Positions 18,158-27,489 are shown, counted from the first letter of the stretch. The stretch is 64,000 nucleotides of DNA from Pedobacter sp. HMWF019 (GCF_003061025.1 NZ_QAIL01000318.1:1-64000); one strand, 5' to 3'. Program-made: numbers and translations. The notes: generated by a model from the sequence alone, not told the origin.

Positions 18158-19279
18158 ATGAAACCAAGTTTAAAGATTACATTCCTTTTGGCGGGAATGA
18201 TTTGCTCCTATTCCATATTATCGGCGCAAAACAAGTTAAAGGTATCGGCCAATCTTCCAATGCTTCCTGAAGGGAAGAAGGTGTATTTGATTGATATTGT
18301 TACCAAAGCAACAGATTCAACCCTCATTAAAGACCACAAATTTGAGTTGACCACTAAAACAGATTCCAGTAGTTTTTATATCGTTCAGGTCGGTTCAGAG
18401 TTTAATAAAGACCTTGGTTTTTATATGCATATGGGGCCTGGCGAAGTGAACGTTTCAGGAGATGTCAAAAGTTTTAGTGAAGCCAGCTTTAGCGGCAGCG
18501 AATTTGTTGACAGATGGAAGGAAATGATCAGTTATATGGATAAATCCTGTGGAATGAGCATGGACGAGGTACAGGATATAGCAGCACAAATGTTAAAGGC
18601 CCAAAACATTGGCGATACGGAAGCGTCTCAAAATCTTCAGAAAAAATATGTAGATTATGTAGAGAAAGGTAAAACAGCTGCAAAGGAATGGTTGAAAAAA
18701 TATCCAAATGATCCGGTTTCTGTATATGTGATCAATGGATTTCTATTCAACAAGATACCTCTTAATGAGATGCAGGATTTGATTAAGCAACTTGGGCCGC
18801 AAGCCCGGATGTCGAGGCTCGCCACTTTAATGCTGAATCTAAAGATGCCTACTGTAGCAGAAAATGCTTTATTAAACAAGCAAGCGCCTGATTTTACACT
18901 TACAGACGTTAATGGGAAATCTGTTAAACTATCTGATTATAAGGGTAGATATGTTTTGCTGGACTTTTGGGCCAGTTGGTGCGCACCCTGCCGTAAGGAA
19001 ATGCCATTTCTGAAAAAAGCACATGAACAGTTTGGTCAAAAGAATTTTACGCTGCTCAGTTTATCGGTTGATGAGGACCAGGGTAAATGGCGTAAGGCAT
19101 TGGAGGATGAAAAATTGGCCTGGCCACAGTTGGTTGATGACTCGGCCAAGCATGCCCAAACGCTCTATGGAATTACCTATATCCCGACAAATTTTCTAAT
19201 TGATCCGCAAGGAAAGGTGATTGCTGTTGGGCTCTATGGAGATGGTGTGAACAGTAAGTTAAATGGTGTAATTAATTAA
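18158..19279 (+). CDS. TlpA-like thiol-disulfide oxidoreductase with DUF4369-type N-terminus (WCAPC)
   Basis: This is 373 residues with a signal peptide ending near ILSAQ. Residues about 25-120 resemble the DUF4369 domain found ahead of many Bacteroidota TlpA proteins (KKVYLIDIVTKATDSTLI). The thioredoxin domain starts near 240 (APDFTLTDVNGKSVKLSDYK), with active site FWASWCAPCRKEMPF. It is the second such enzyme of the locus and the first gene of the third unit. The ABC ATPase gene starts 2 bases after its stop. Having two envelope thiol enzymes suggests that the substrate or an exported product contains cysteines (inference). Confidence 0.9.
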   Translation: MKPSLKITFLLAGMICSYSILSAQNKLKVSANLPMLPEGKKVYLIDIVTKATDSTLIKDHKFELTTKTDSSSFYIVQVGSEFNKDLGFYMHMGPGEVNVSGDVKSFSEASFSGSEFVDRWKEMISYMDKSCGMSMDEVQDIAAQMLKAQNIGDTEASQNLQKKYVDYVEKGKTAAKEWLKKYPNDPVSVYVINGFLFNKIPLNEMQDLIKQLGPQARMSRLATLMLNLKMPTVAENALLNKQAPDFTLTDVNGKSVKLSDYKGRYVLLDFWASWCAPCRKEMPFLKKAHEQFGQKNFTLLSLSVDEDQGKWRKALEDEKLAWPQLVDDSAKHAQTLYGITYIPTNFLIDPQGKVIAVGLYGDGVNSKLNGVIN

Positions 19280-19281
19280 CT

Positions 19282-20208
19282 ATGAGTATACTGAAGATAA
19301 GTAACTTATCCCATAGATATTCCCTGACATGGGCTATCCGGGATATTAACCTGGAGATTAACCAAACCGGTATCATTGGCCTTCTGGGTTCCAATGGTGC
19401 GGGTAAATCGACCACAATGAATATTATATGCGGTGCCTTGAAACAAAGCGAGGGACGTGTTGAAATCAACGGAATAGACTTACAAAAAGAGCCCGAACGG
19501 GCTAAGAGAGAGATTGGATTTCTTCCGCAAATCTTACCCTTGTATACTGATCTTACTGTTGATGAATATTTGCACTATTGTGCTGAGCTGCGCCTTATGA
19601 AGCCATCAGTTATCCATGCTGCTGTAGAAGAAGTTAAAGAGAAGTGTCAGATCAGCCATTTCAGTAACAGGCTGATCAAAAATCTTTCGGGAGGGTACAG
19701 GCAACGTGTAGGAATAGCGCAGTCTATTATTCATAAACCACAATTGGTGATCATGGACGAGCCAACTAATGGTTTAGACCCCAATCAATTGATTGAAGTG
19801 CGAAAACTCATTCAGGAAATTGGTAAAGAGAGAACCGTATTGCTTTCTTCTCACGTCATGAGTGAAATTCACTTGCTGTGCCGGGAGATTATTATGATTG
19901 AAGCAGGTCGCGTAGTCTTTTCTGATACGATTGATGCCTTTAACAATTATCTACGGCCCAATAGCTTGCTGGTCTATCTTGAAAATCCACCTGCAGAGGC
20001 CGAGCTTCGTGAGATTAAAGGCATAACCGGGGTAGAATATATGAGTGAGCGAAAACTGCGGATCTTTTTTGATAACGGACAGAATGTTGAAGAGCGTATC
20101 GTAGAGCGTAGTGTACACAATGGATGGAGATTAAAAGAGATTAGTCTGGAGAAAGGTGTATTAGAGGATGTGTTTAAGCAACTGTCCACGCAAATCCTAC
20201 AGAATTAA
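19282..20208 (+). CDS. ABC transporter ATP-binding protein (ABC-2 type)
   Basis: This is 308 residues with a complete nucleotide-binding domain: Walker A GSNGAGKST (about 34-42), signature NLSGGYRQRVGIAQ (about 134-147), Walker B LVIMDEPTNGLDPNQ and the switch His in SSHVMSEI. The C-terminal 80 residues are the usual ABC-2 ATPase extension. It is of the CcmA/NatA/GldA-like class. Its partner should be the permease 51 bases downstream. Confidence 0.93.
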   Translation: MSILKISNLSHRYSLTWAIRDINLEINQTGIIGLLGSNGAGKSTTMNIICGALKQSEGRVEINGIDLQKEPERAKREIGFLPQILPLYTDLTVDEYLHYCAELRLMKPSVIHAAVEEVKEKCQISHFSNRLIKNLSGGYRQRVGIAQSIIHKPQLVIMDEPTNGLDPNQLIEVRKLIQEIGKERTVLLSSHVMSEIHLLCREIIMIEAGRVVFSDTIDAFNNYLRPNSLLVYLENPPAEAELREIKGITGVEYMSERKLRIFFDNGQNVEERIVERSVHNGWRLKEISLEKGVLEDVFKQLSTQILQN

Positions 20209-20259
20209 TGTTGATTAATAACCTATATCACCATAAACCTAAACCATTAAATAAACTAA

Positions 20260-22599
20260 ATGAAACTTATCTATAAAATTGCACTGAATGAAATCAGGAA
20301 CCTCTTCTTTTCGCCGGTAGCCTGGTTCCTTGGAGTTGCCTTTTTGTTGCAGTGTGCCTATTTTTACACCAATCAGCTGGCTCAAATGGCCGGTTATCAG
20401 GATATTGCTATAAGTGATAATCCGCACTTTGAGGGATTTGGTACATCGCTTACCAATATCATCCTCTTAAAAGGCGGACTGTTTTCAAGTGTAGTGAGCA
20501 ATTTATATCTTTTTGTTCCTTTATTGACCATGAGCCTGATCAACCGGGAAATCAATAGTGGTACCATTAAATTACTCTATTCTTCACCAATTAAGCCCTA
20601 TCATATTGTGTTAGGGAAATACCTGGCCATTGTACTTTATAATTTAATGTTGTTGGGAATCGTGGCAATATTTTTAATTAGCAGTGTGTTTTCAATTGTT
20701 CACATGGATGCTGGTTTGATCTTTTCTTCCATGCTCGCACTTTTTCTTCTCATATGCTGTTATACCGCACTTGGTCTTTTTATGAGTAGTCTGAGTACCT
20801 ATCCGATTGTGTCGGCAATATCTACTTTTCTAATCATTTTTTTACTAACAGTGATTGGTACGATTGGACAACAATATGATTTTGTACGGGATTTGACTTA
20901 TTTTCTATCCGCCAATGGCCGTACTGATAAAATGATTGCAGGTCTCATTACTTCGGGTGATGTCATTTACTATCTTTTAATCATCGGTATGTTCTTGTCT
21001 TTCACTTTATTTCGGGTGAAAGGTGCAATGGAATCAAAGCCCTGGCTAACTAAAGCATTGCAATATGTGTCGGTTTTTGTTGGGGTACTGGCTATAGGAT
21101 ATATTACATCCAGACCCGCCTTTATGGGCTACTGGGATGTTACCCGTAATGAAGTCAATACCATACACCCCAATAGTCAGAAAGTGATCAAAGATTTTGA
21201 AAAAGGAGAACCTCTGGAGGTTACGCTTTATGTCAATTTATTGGGCGGTGGTTTAGATCAGGGCGGCTTGCCTGAGAACCGGAAAAATTATGAGATTTCC
21301 TTTTGGGAAAGATACGTTCGTTTTAAACCGGAGATCAAATTAAAGTATGTCAATTACTACGATATAGCAGACAACGATAGCATGTTCTTTAAAATGTACC
21401 CGAAGAAAACCATTAAAGAAGTTGCAGAAACGACAGCTAAATTAAAAAAGGTTAACCTTTCTAATTATGAAAGCCCCAAGCAAATCCGCAAGGAAATTGA
21501 TTTACGGCCAGAAGGTTTACGGGTAGTAATGCAACTCAAATACAAAGGACGGTCGACCTTTCTGCGGACTTATGATGATCCTGATTTCTGGCCAAACGAA
21601 ATGAACGTTTCTGCTGCTTTCAAGCGGCTTCAGCAGCCCACCAGACCAAAGTTTATTTTTACCACCGGTAACCTGGAGAGGAGTGTGTATAAAACAGGTG
21701 AGCGCGAATATCACTACCAGTTGAACGATATTTCCAACCGTTTTTCAATGACAAATCTTGGCTTTGACACAGACAGTATAAATTTAGATCAACAGGAGAT
21801 TCCCAAAGGAATTGCTGCATTGGTGATTGCAGATCCTAAAACCGATCTGAGTACCGTAAAACAAGATAAAATAAAACGTTATATCGAAGAAGGCGGTAAT
21901 GCCTTAATTTTAGGTGAACCTGGAAAACAAGGCATGCTGAATCCTGTGCTTACAGGGCTGGGTCTGCAACTGAATGCTGGAACCCTGATCGAATTAACGG
22001 CTAATGAAACACCTGAGATGGTGAAACCGCAATTGACAAAGGAGGGGTTAGGCCTGTCAGATCAATTTATAATGCAAAGAGCAGACGTGGCACGGGGTAA
22101 GAAAATGCCTGAGCTGGATATCCTTATGCCTGGTGTTTCTGAAGTTGCGGTGGTCAATTCTGGTACCGGATTTAAAGCTCAAGCTATCCTGAAAACGAAT
22201 CCTTCCCGTAATGCCTTTAATAAAATCGGTAAGGTTGTGGTTGATTCTGTTCCTCCGGTATATAATCCTTCTGGAGGAGATACGAAACAAAAAAGCTATT
22301 CGACGCTATTGAGCCTGACAAGGGAGATCAAACAAAAAGAACAGCGGGTTGCGGTATCCGGGGATGCAGATTTTATGTCCAAACTGAGAAGAGGTGGAGG
22401 TTTATTTTCAGTAGCTCTTTTTAGCTGGTTAGATCACAATCGTCTGCCCGTTTATATTGTTCCTAAAATGGCTACGGACGTACTGTTGACGATTTCTCTA
22501 AGGACAGCAGGAATGATTAAAATTGTGTTTGTCTGGATTCTTCCATGCGTAATAGCTTGCGTGGGTGCCATTCTATTGCTTCGCCGTAAACGTAAATAA
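20260..22599 (+). CDS. ABC-2 permease fused to GldG-like domain
   Basis: This is 779 residues. Residues 1-260 carry six membrane segments of an ABC-2/GldF-type permease (LIYKIALNEIRNLFFSPVAW, then INREINSGTIKLLYSSPIKP). From about 285 to 740 there is a large GldG-like domain (KVIKDFEKGEPLEVTLYVNL; GIAALVIADPKTDLSTVKQ; NALILGEPGKQGMLNPVL). A last helix (FVWILPCVIACVGAILLL) and a basic tail close it. In gliding bacteria GldF and GldG are separate proteins; here both are in one chain. Together with the ATPase it should form an exporter or mechanical ABC complex. The substrate is unknown. The following MutS-like gene starts 7 bases downstream. Confidence 0.88.
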   Translation: MKLIYKIALNEIRNLFFSPVAWFLGVAFLLQCAYFYTNQLAQMAGYQDIAISDNPHFEGFGTSLTNIILLKGGLFSSVVSNLYLFVPLLTMSLINREINSGTIKLLYSSPIKPYHIVLGKYLAIVLYNLMLLGIVAIFLISSVFSIVHMDAGLIFSSMLALFLLICCYTALGLFMSSLSTYPIVSAISTFLIIFLLTVIGTIGQQYDFVRDLTYFLSANGRTDKMIAGLITSGDVIYYLLIIGMFLSFTLFRVKGAMESKPWLTKALQYVSVFVGVLAIGYITSRPAFMGYWDVTRNEVNTIHPNSQKVIKDFEKGEPLEVTLYVNLLGGGLDQGGLPENRKNYEISFWERYVRFKPEIKLKYVNYYDIADNDSMFFKMYPKKTIKEVAETTAKLKKVNLSNYESPKQIRKEIDLRPEGLRVVMQLKYKGRSTFLRTYDDPDFWPNEMNVSAAFKRLQQPTRPKFIFTTGNLERSVYKTGEREYHYQLNDISNRFSMTNLGFDTDSINLDQQEIPKGIAALVIADPKTDLSTVKQDKIKRYIEEGGNALILGEPGKQGMLNPVLTGLGLQLNAGTLIELTANETPEMVKPQLTKEGLGLSDQFIMQRADVARGKKMPELDILMPGVSEVAVVNSGTGFKAQAILKTNPSRNAFNKIGKVVVDSVPPVYNPSGGDTKQKSYSTLLSLTREIKQKEQRVAVSGDADFMSKLRRGGGLFSVALFSWLDHNRLPVYIVPKMATDVLLTISLRTAGMIKIVFVWILPCVIACVGAILLLRRKRK

Positions 22600-22606
22600 C
22601 CTTGAT

Positions 22607-23920
22607 ATGAAACTTGAAACAGACGCGCAGACCCTGGAAGATCTTCGGATTTTTGGCAAGAGGGAACAGACAGGGATATTTGATCTGTATAATGATACCC
22701 ATACCCGGGGTGGGGAGAAATTGTTAAGGGAAATGTTCAGGAATCCATTATCAGATATGGAATCCATTGGCTACCGTCGTAATATTTTTGCTTATTTTTC
22801 AGCGCATAAACTGGAATTTCCTTTTGAAGGTTCTCTATTGGATATGGCCGAAAAATATACGGCAAGCACCAAAGATGCCGGAGCTTCGCGGCAACAAATA
22901 TTAAATGATAAAGATATTGAAAACGGAGTGGTCTCTATCATTCAGCTTACGCAGAAACTTAAAGTGTTTATCGATATCGACGTTGTTAAGGCATCAGTCC
23001 CTTTTGCCGGAGAAAGAGATGCCATAATCGAAATTCTGGAATCGGATGTCTTACAGCCTGTTTTGCGGGATAAGAACAGTGGTAAGGTATCCTATTCTGC
23101 AATAACGGCTTTTGATGCACTTTTTAGAAGTAAAGGACAAATAAAGATTGAGGGATTGCTCCATCTGATTTACCTATTGGATGTGTACTTGAGTATTGCC
23201 CGTGTAGCGCTGAAATATGGATTTACTTATCCCAAAGCGCATGAAAAAGGCAACCGTATTTTGCGTGTGGAGGGATTATTCCACCCGGAACTGAAAAAGC
23301 CGGTAGCCAATGATATGGTGATGGAAGGTCATTCTAGCCTGGTTTTTCTAACGGGGGCAAATATGGCGGGAAAAAGTACATTTTTAAGATCGATAGGTAC
23401 AGCGACCTTTCTTGCTCATATGGGATTTCCTGTTGCCGCCCGGGCTATGGATTTTTCCATAATGGATGGATTGTATACCACCATTAATTTACCTGACGAT
23501 CTGGGCATGGGGGCCAGTCATTTCTATGCGGAGGTATTGCGCGTAAAGAAGATAGCTACCGAGCTTCATAAAGGAAAAAAGCTGTTTGTCATTTTCGATG
23601 AATTGTTTCGTGGAACGAATGTTAAAGATGCGCATGAAGCAACGGTTGCTATTGCCATTGGCTTTGCCCGGAATTCGGAAAGCCGTTTTATCATTTCATC
23701 CCATATTGTAGAGGCCGCAGAGCAATTGGGGGTAGAACCTGGAATAGACTTTTTATTCCTGCCAACACGGATGAATGGTACTGCGCCAGAATATACTTAT
23801 ACATTGGAGCGTGGGGTTACAGATGATCGGCATGGTATGTTAATTATACGCAGCGAAGGAATTCTGGACATATTGAAGAATGGAAAAAAGGGAAGGATTT
23901 ACTGTAATGAAACCCTATAA
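22607..23920 (+). CDS. MutS-like ATPase lacking mismatch-recognition domain (first of pair)
   Basis: This is 437 residues. It starts directly in the MutS core/lever domain III (RIFGKREQTGIFDLYNDTHT, RGGEKLLREMFRNPLSD) and ends with ATPase domain V: Walker A TGANMAGKST (Lys256), Walker B LFVIFDELFRGTN and the SSHI switch. Mismatch-binding domain I (Phe-X-Glu) and the connector domain II are absent, as is the MutS2 Smr domain. It is therefore not a mismatch repair MutS. The ATG at 22607 is preferred over an upstream TTG that overlaps the permease gene. It is co-transcribed with an ABC exporter and a paralogue, which is unusual. Function unknown. Confidence 0.85.
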   Translation: MKLETDAQTLEDLRIFGKREQTGIFDLYNDTHTRGGEKLLREMFRNPLSDMESIGYRRNIFAYFSAHKLEFPFEGSLLDMAEKYTASTKDAGASRQQILNDKDIENGVVSIIQLTQKLKVFIDIDVVKASVPFAGERDAIIEILESDVLQPVLRDKNSGKVSYSAITAFDALFRSKGQIKIEGLLHLIYLLDVYLSIARVALKYGFTYPKAHEKGNRILRVEGLFHPELKKPVANDMVMEGHSSLVFLTGANMAGKSTFLRSIGTATFLAHMGFPVAARAMDFSIMDGLYTTINLPDDLGMGASHFYAEVLRVKKIATELHKGKKLFVIFDELFRGTNVKDAHEATVAIAIGFARNSESRFIISSHIVEAAEQLGVEPGIDFLFLPTRMNGTAPEYTYTLERGVTDDRHGMLIIRSEGILDILKNGKKGRIYCNETL

Positions 23921-23932
23921 ATATTGGAAGAA

Positions 23933-25252
23933 ATGAGCAAATTTAAGATAGACAGGCAAACTTTAGATGAGTTGAATTTGCTTGGGAAATTCAGAGCGGG
24001 TTCGGTATATCACCTATTCAATCAGGTTAGAACGCGGGGAGGGGAACAGTTGCTGGATGAAATGTTCAATAATCCTTTATCCAGTACTGTGCTGATCAAT
24101 GAAAGGAGTGAAACGTTTAGGTGTTTTCAAGAACATGATTTCAGGTTTGATTACGATGTTCAGGTGATTTCTGTTTTCAGGGAATATCTGGATACCAAAA
24201 CTTACAACCATAAAATACGCGTTTATTTCAGTCTGCTTTCCAGGAGTGTACTGGCTCGGTTAACCCGGGATGAACGATATAAAAAGAGTATTCAGGGTTT
24301 TCAGGCGATCATTCAGGTTTTAAAGAAAACTGCCGCGCTTATGCCCTTGTTGTCCTGGGCCCCTGAACCTTTCCGATCGCGGGTACAGGAAATACAGGCG
24401 CTGCTCGAAAGGCCTGAAATAGACCAGCTCCTGCAAATGGATATTTATTCGGAAATTGCTTTAGGTCGGCTCGTGTTTTATGAACATTTGCTTAAAGGGA
24501 GGTTACTAGCGGATATGGGAAATGTTTTGTCGTTCATCTACGAATTGGACGTTTATCAGGCGGTGGGCATGGTTGCAAGAGCAAAAGGCTTAAGGTATGC
24601 TACTGCACTAGAGCCTGAAAAGAATATTTTTCGGTGTCAGAATCTGCGCCATCCTTGTATTGAAAAGGCCATTGGAAATGATTTATTATTAGAGGAAGAT
24701 AGTAATGTCTTGTTCCTGACGGGTGCGAATATGGCTGGAAAATCTACCTGGATGAAATCTCTTGGTATTGGAATTTATCTGGCTCATATGGGATTCCCGG
24801 TAGCTGCGGATTCTTTTGAATTCTCTCTGAGGGAAGGGCTTTATTCGTCTATTAATGTGGCCGATAATATCAACCTTGGCTATAGTCATTTTTACGCGGA
24901 AGTGATTAGGGTAAAACAAGCGGCTGAGGCGGCGGCGAGCGGGGCAAGGTTGATGTTGATGTTCGACGAGCTTTTTAAAGGAACGAATGTAAAGGATGCT
25001 TTTGATGGTACATTAGCGGTAACTGAAGGTTTCGCTGAGTATACAAATTGTTTGTTTGTGGTTTCCACGCATATTATTGAAGTGGGTGAAGAGCTTAGGT
25101 CCTTTCCTAATATTCAGTTTCGGTATATGCCGACTATATTGGAAGGGGGCGTGCCGCGGTATACTTATAGGCTTAAGGAGGGTATAACTGAGGATAGACA
25201 GGGAATGATGATTATCCAAGGTGAAAAAATACTGGAACTTCTCGATCGATAA
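23933..25252 (+). CDS. MutS-like ATPase lacking mismatch-recognition domain (second of pair)
   Basis: This is 439 residues with the same architecture as its upstream neighbour: core domain from the start (LNLLGKFRAGSVYHLFNQVR, TRGGEQLLDEMFNNPLSS), Walker A TGANMAGKST (Lys270), Walker B LMLMFDELFKGTN and switch VVSTHIIE. The two are clearly homologous but diverged, as expected for subunits of a heterodimer (MutS proteins work as dimers). I chose the ATG at 23933 over a TTG nine bases earlier because GGAAG precedes it. It is the last gene of the locus and is followed by an intergenic palindromic repeat. Confidence 0.85.
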   Translation: MSKFKIDRQTLDELNLLGKFRAGSVYHLFNQVRTRGGEQLLDEMFNNPLSSTVLINERSETFRCFQEHDFRFDYDVQVISVFREYLDTKTYNHKIRVYFSLLSRSVLARLTRDERYKKSIQGFQAIIQVLKKTAALMPLLSWAPEPFRSRVQEIQALLERPEIDQLLQMDIYSEIALGRLVFYEHLLKGRLLADMGNVLSFIYELDVYQAVGMVARAKGLRYATALEPEKNIFRCQNLRHPCIEKAIGNDLLLEEDSNVLFLTGANMAGKSTWMKSLGIGIYLAHMGFPVAADSFEFSLREGLYSSINVADNINLGYSHFYAEVIRVKQAAEAAASGARLMLMFDELFKGTNVKDAFDGTLAVTEGFAEYTNCLFVVSTHIIEVGEELRSFPNIQFRYMPTILEGGVPRYTYRLKEGITEDRQGMMIIQGEKILELLDR

Positions 25253-25265
25253 GAAATAAGGTGTG

Positions 25266-25358
25266 AAAATATGTTTTCTGATCTCTCTGGACCTTTCGCG
25301 AAGAGCTTCAGGCCCTGATGCTCGATCATGAAAACATATTTTCTTGGGTGCAGACCGG
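25266..25358. repeat. Intergenic palindromic repeat, copy A
   Basis: Outer arms AAAATATGTTTT (25266-25277) and AAAACATATTTT (25331-25342) flank an imperfect inner palindrome (CTCTCTGGACC...GGCCCTGATGCTC). The copy is followed by CTTGGGTGCAGACCGG. It lies between convergent genes. Other copies are at 26273, 27517, 37054 and, in part, 45057, all in the same orientation. Confidence 0.9.
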
Positions 25359-25391
25359 GTATGATGCAGACCGGTGAGGGTGCAGAGTGGA

Positions 25392-26177
25392 TTAGATTGC
25401 TTTCAATATTCCTTTGATCCATATTTTGGCGAGTTCTTTTGATCCGTCCGCATTTGGATGCAGATAAAATGTACCCTTTTTGCCTTGTTCCGGTTTGTAC
25501 AAAGTGATGTGGTTCTTTTCGAAAAAATTAAAGCCAGATTTATCTCCTGCAAATACTCTTTTGGGGCTTAACTGATTATACTTTTTAACCAGGTTATCTA
25601 TTTTTGGGAGGTAGTTCTTTAATCGATTTAGGCCTTCTTCTAAATAAGAAGCGTTATTCTGGGTATTAGTACTATACCAAAGGGGATATTGAATTACAAA
25701 TTTTGCTTTTGGAAATTGAGTTGATAAAACATCGATTATTTTGGAAAGATTTTGATCGTATTGCTCTGGAGAGATGGGTGATCCACTAGGCCCGGATATG
25801 GCGCTGTCATTAGTTCCCAGCATAATAGAAAAGATAAGTGTAGCAGAGGTATCTTTGTTTAGTGCATTTGCAGCTTCCATAACCTTCGGGAAATCTTTAT
25901 TAGTGGTGGGTAAAAAGTCAAAGCTGGTATGTCCACTAAAGCCCAAATTGGCAATATTAACAGATGTAAATTGCTTCTTTGAGGTCAGGATTTGTTTAAT
26001 TACAATTGAGGGGGCTTCTAGGGATGGCTGCGGTAATGCGCTTCCTTCAGTAATACTGTCACCTATAAAAATGATATTCAGTTTCGTTCTTTTTCCTGAA
26101 GAAAAAGAAGTTAGCAATACTACAGAAACGAGCATCAGCAATCCTTGAATAAGCTTGGCTAAAGGGAAATTCTTCAT
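25392..26177 (-). CDS. SGNH/GDSL-family lipase/esterase, secreted
   Basis: This is 261 residues with an N-terminal signal anchor (IQGLLMLVSVVLLTSFSSG). SGNH blocks are visible: nucleophile Ser in IFIGDSITEG (block I), a Gly in NLGFSG (block II), GTND (block III) and His in FYLHPNADGSKEL (block V). The family hydrolyses esters such as acetyl groups on carbohydrates or lipids; the substrate here is unknown. It is convergent with the MutS-like pair and flanked on both sides by copies of the palindromic repeat. Confidence 0.88.
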   Translation of the reverse strand: MKNFPLAKLIQGLLMLVSVVLLTSFSSGKRTKLNIIFIGDSITEGSALPQPSLEAPSIVIKQILTSKKQFTSVNIANLGFSGHTSFDFLPTTNKDFPKVMEAANALNKDTSATLIFSIMLGTNDSAISGPSGSPISPEQYDQNLSKIIDVLSTQFPKAKFVIQYPLWYSTNTQNNASYLEEGLNRLKNYLPKIDNLVKKYNQLSPKRVFAGDKSGFNFFEKNHITLYKPEQGKKGTFYLHPNADGSKELAKIWIKGILKAI

Positions 26178-26272
26178 GAATCTTTTTTTGATGAAGGTAG
26201 GAGTTTGGTCTGGTTTTGCATTTACAAATTTTCAAATAGTTGTTTAAACCTTTGTGGAGCAGGAGATGGGGT

Positions 26273-26365
26273 AAAATATGTTTTCTGAGCTCTCAGAACC
26301 TTCCGCGAAGAGCTTCAGGTTCTGAGGTTCGCTCATAAAAACATATTTTATTGGGTGCAGACCGG
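26273..26365. repeat. Intergenic palindromic repeat, copy B
   Basis: Arms are at 26273-26284 and 26338-26349. The inner palindrome reads GAGCTCTCAGAACC and GGTTCTGAGGTTCGCTC, with a CCGCGAAGAGCTTC centre. The tail is TTGGGTGCAGACCGG. It lies upstream of the SGNH gene and after the end of the antiporter gene. Confidence 0.9.
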
Positions 26366-26406
26366 ATTGGGTGTAGAGTGGTGAGGGTGTAGAGTGGATT
26401 ACTGAG

Positions 26407-27489
26407 TTAAGGGGCTATGATAGTGAAAAGGTAGACGGCGAATATTACGAGCAAGACAATGCCCTGCAGGATATTGGTGCGACCGGTGGCGAGTGAAAGC
26501 ATAATGGTGAACTGTGCAAGCAGCAGCAATACCGTAGCTTTCATATCTATTCCGAGTGTGATGCTCATTCCGGTAACGATCGAAACAATGGCTACTGCGG
26601 GAATGGTTAAACCAATACTGGCTAATGCGGAACCCAAGGCAAGATTTAAACTTGTCTGTAGTCTGTTCTTTCTAACGGCGTGGTAGGCTGCAAGTCCTTC
26701 TGGAAGTAAAACCACGGCTGCAATGATTACGCCTACCAGCGATTTAGGTGCTCCGAAGCTGATTACTGCATTTTCTATATCGGGTGCAATGGCTTTGGCT
26801 AGTAACACAACGATACCTAAGCATACAAGGAGTAGAAATGCACTAAGCAGGGATACTTTAGTGGTTGGGGGATCTGCATGTACTTCTTCGTTCCCGTCTG
26901 CATCGGGTGGTAAAAAGAAATCCCTGTGCCTGATGGTTTGTACCAGCACAAAGGCTCCATATAAAACAAGGCATATAATGGCTACAAAGAAAAGTTGTGT
27001 GAAGGAGTATTCCGGGCCTGCTTTACTGGTTGTGTAGTTTGGAAGAATAAGCGTGAGTACCAGGATGGCGGTCAAAGTAATCAGTGCTGCACTTACTCCA
27101 GATAAATTGAAGATTTGCTCTTTGAACTTTGCACCTCCAACCAGCAGGCAAAGGCCGATAATACCGGTTAAGATGATCATCACTGCCGCAAGTACGGTAT
27201 CTCGTGCAAGAGTGGCCGTATCCGGCCCGCCGGCTAGCATTAAAGAAACAATCAGTGCCACTTCTATAATTGTAATGGCTAATGCGAGTAATAAGGTGCC
27301 AAATGGTTCACCAACGCGGTGGGCGACAACTTCTGCGTGGTGTACTGCGGCTAATACGGCAGCGATGAGTACGGCAGCGAGGAAGAAAATGTACATTCCA
27401 CCTAGATTTAAAGTGGATGCGAAGTAAGCAAGCCAGGCAATTAGGGGAGAAATAATGGTCCATAAAGGAAGTGGGAGCTTTTTGATCAT
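26407..27489 (-). CDS. Calcium:proton antiporter, ChaA/CaCA family
   Basis: This is 360 residues with about eleven membrane segments. The two inverted CaCA repeats are visible: HRVGEPFGTLLLALAITIIE in the first half and VIIAAVVLLPEGLAAYHAVR, then LNLALGSALASIGLTIPAVA, in the second. An acidic loop (PPDADGNEEVHADPP) separates the halves, as in ChaA. It should exchange Ca2+ (possibly Na+ or K+) for protons across the inner membrane. I chose the ATG at 27489; the longer frame begins at a TTG at 27504. A palindromic repeat starts 28 bases upstream of the chosen start and would be part of the 5' leader. Confidence 0.9.
   Translation of the reverse strand: MIKKLPLPLWTIISPLIAWLAYFASTLNLGGMYIFFLAAVLIAAVLAAVHHAEVVAHRVGEPFGTLLLALAITIIEVALIVSLMLAGGPDTATLARDTVLAAVMIILTGIIGLCLLVGGAKFKEQIFNLSGVSAALITLTAILVLTLILPNYTTSKAGPEYSFTQLFFVAIICLVLYGAFVLVQTIRHRDFFLPPDADGNEEVHADPPTTKVSLLSAFLLLVCLGIVVLLAKAIAPDIENAVISFGAPKSLVGVIIAAVVLLPEGLAAYHAVRKNRLQTSLNLALGSALASIGLTIPAVAIVSIVTGMSITLGIDMKATVLLLLAQFTIMLSLATGRTNILQGIVLLVIFAVYLFTIIAP

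Noticed and set aside
22607..25252. The MutS-like pair as parts of one split mutS gene
   Set aside because: Each protein has its own complete core and ATPase domain with Walker A and B; they are paralogues, not two halves.
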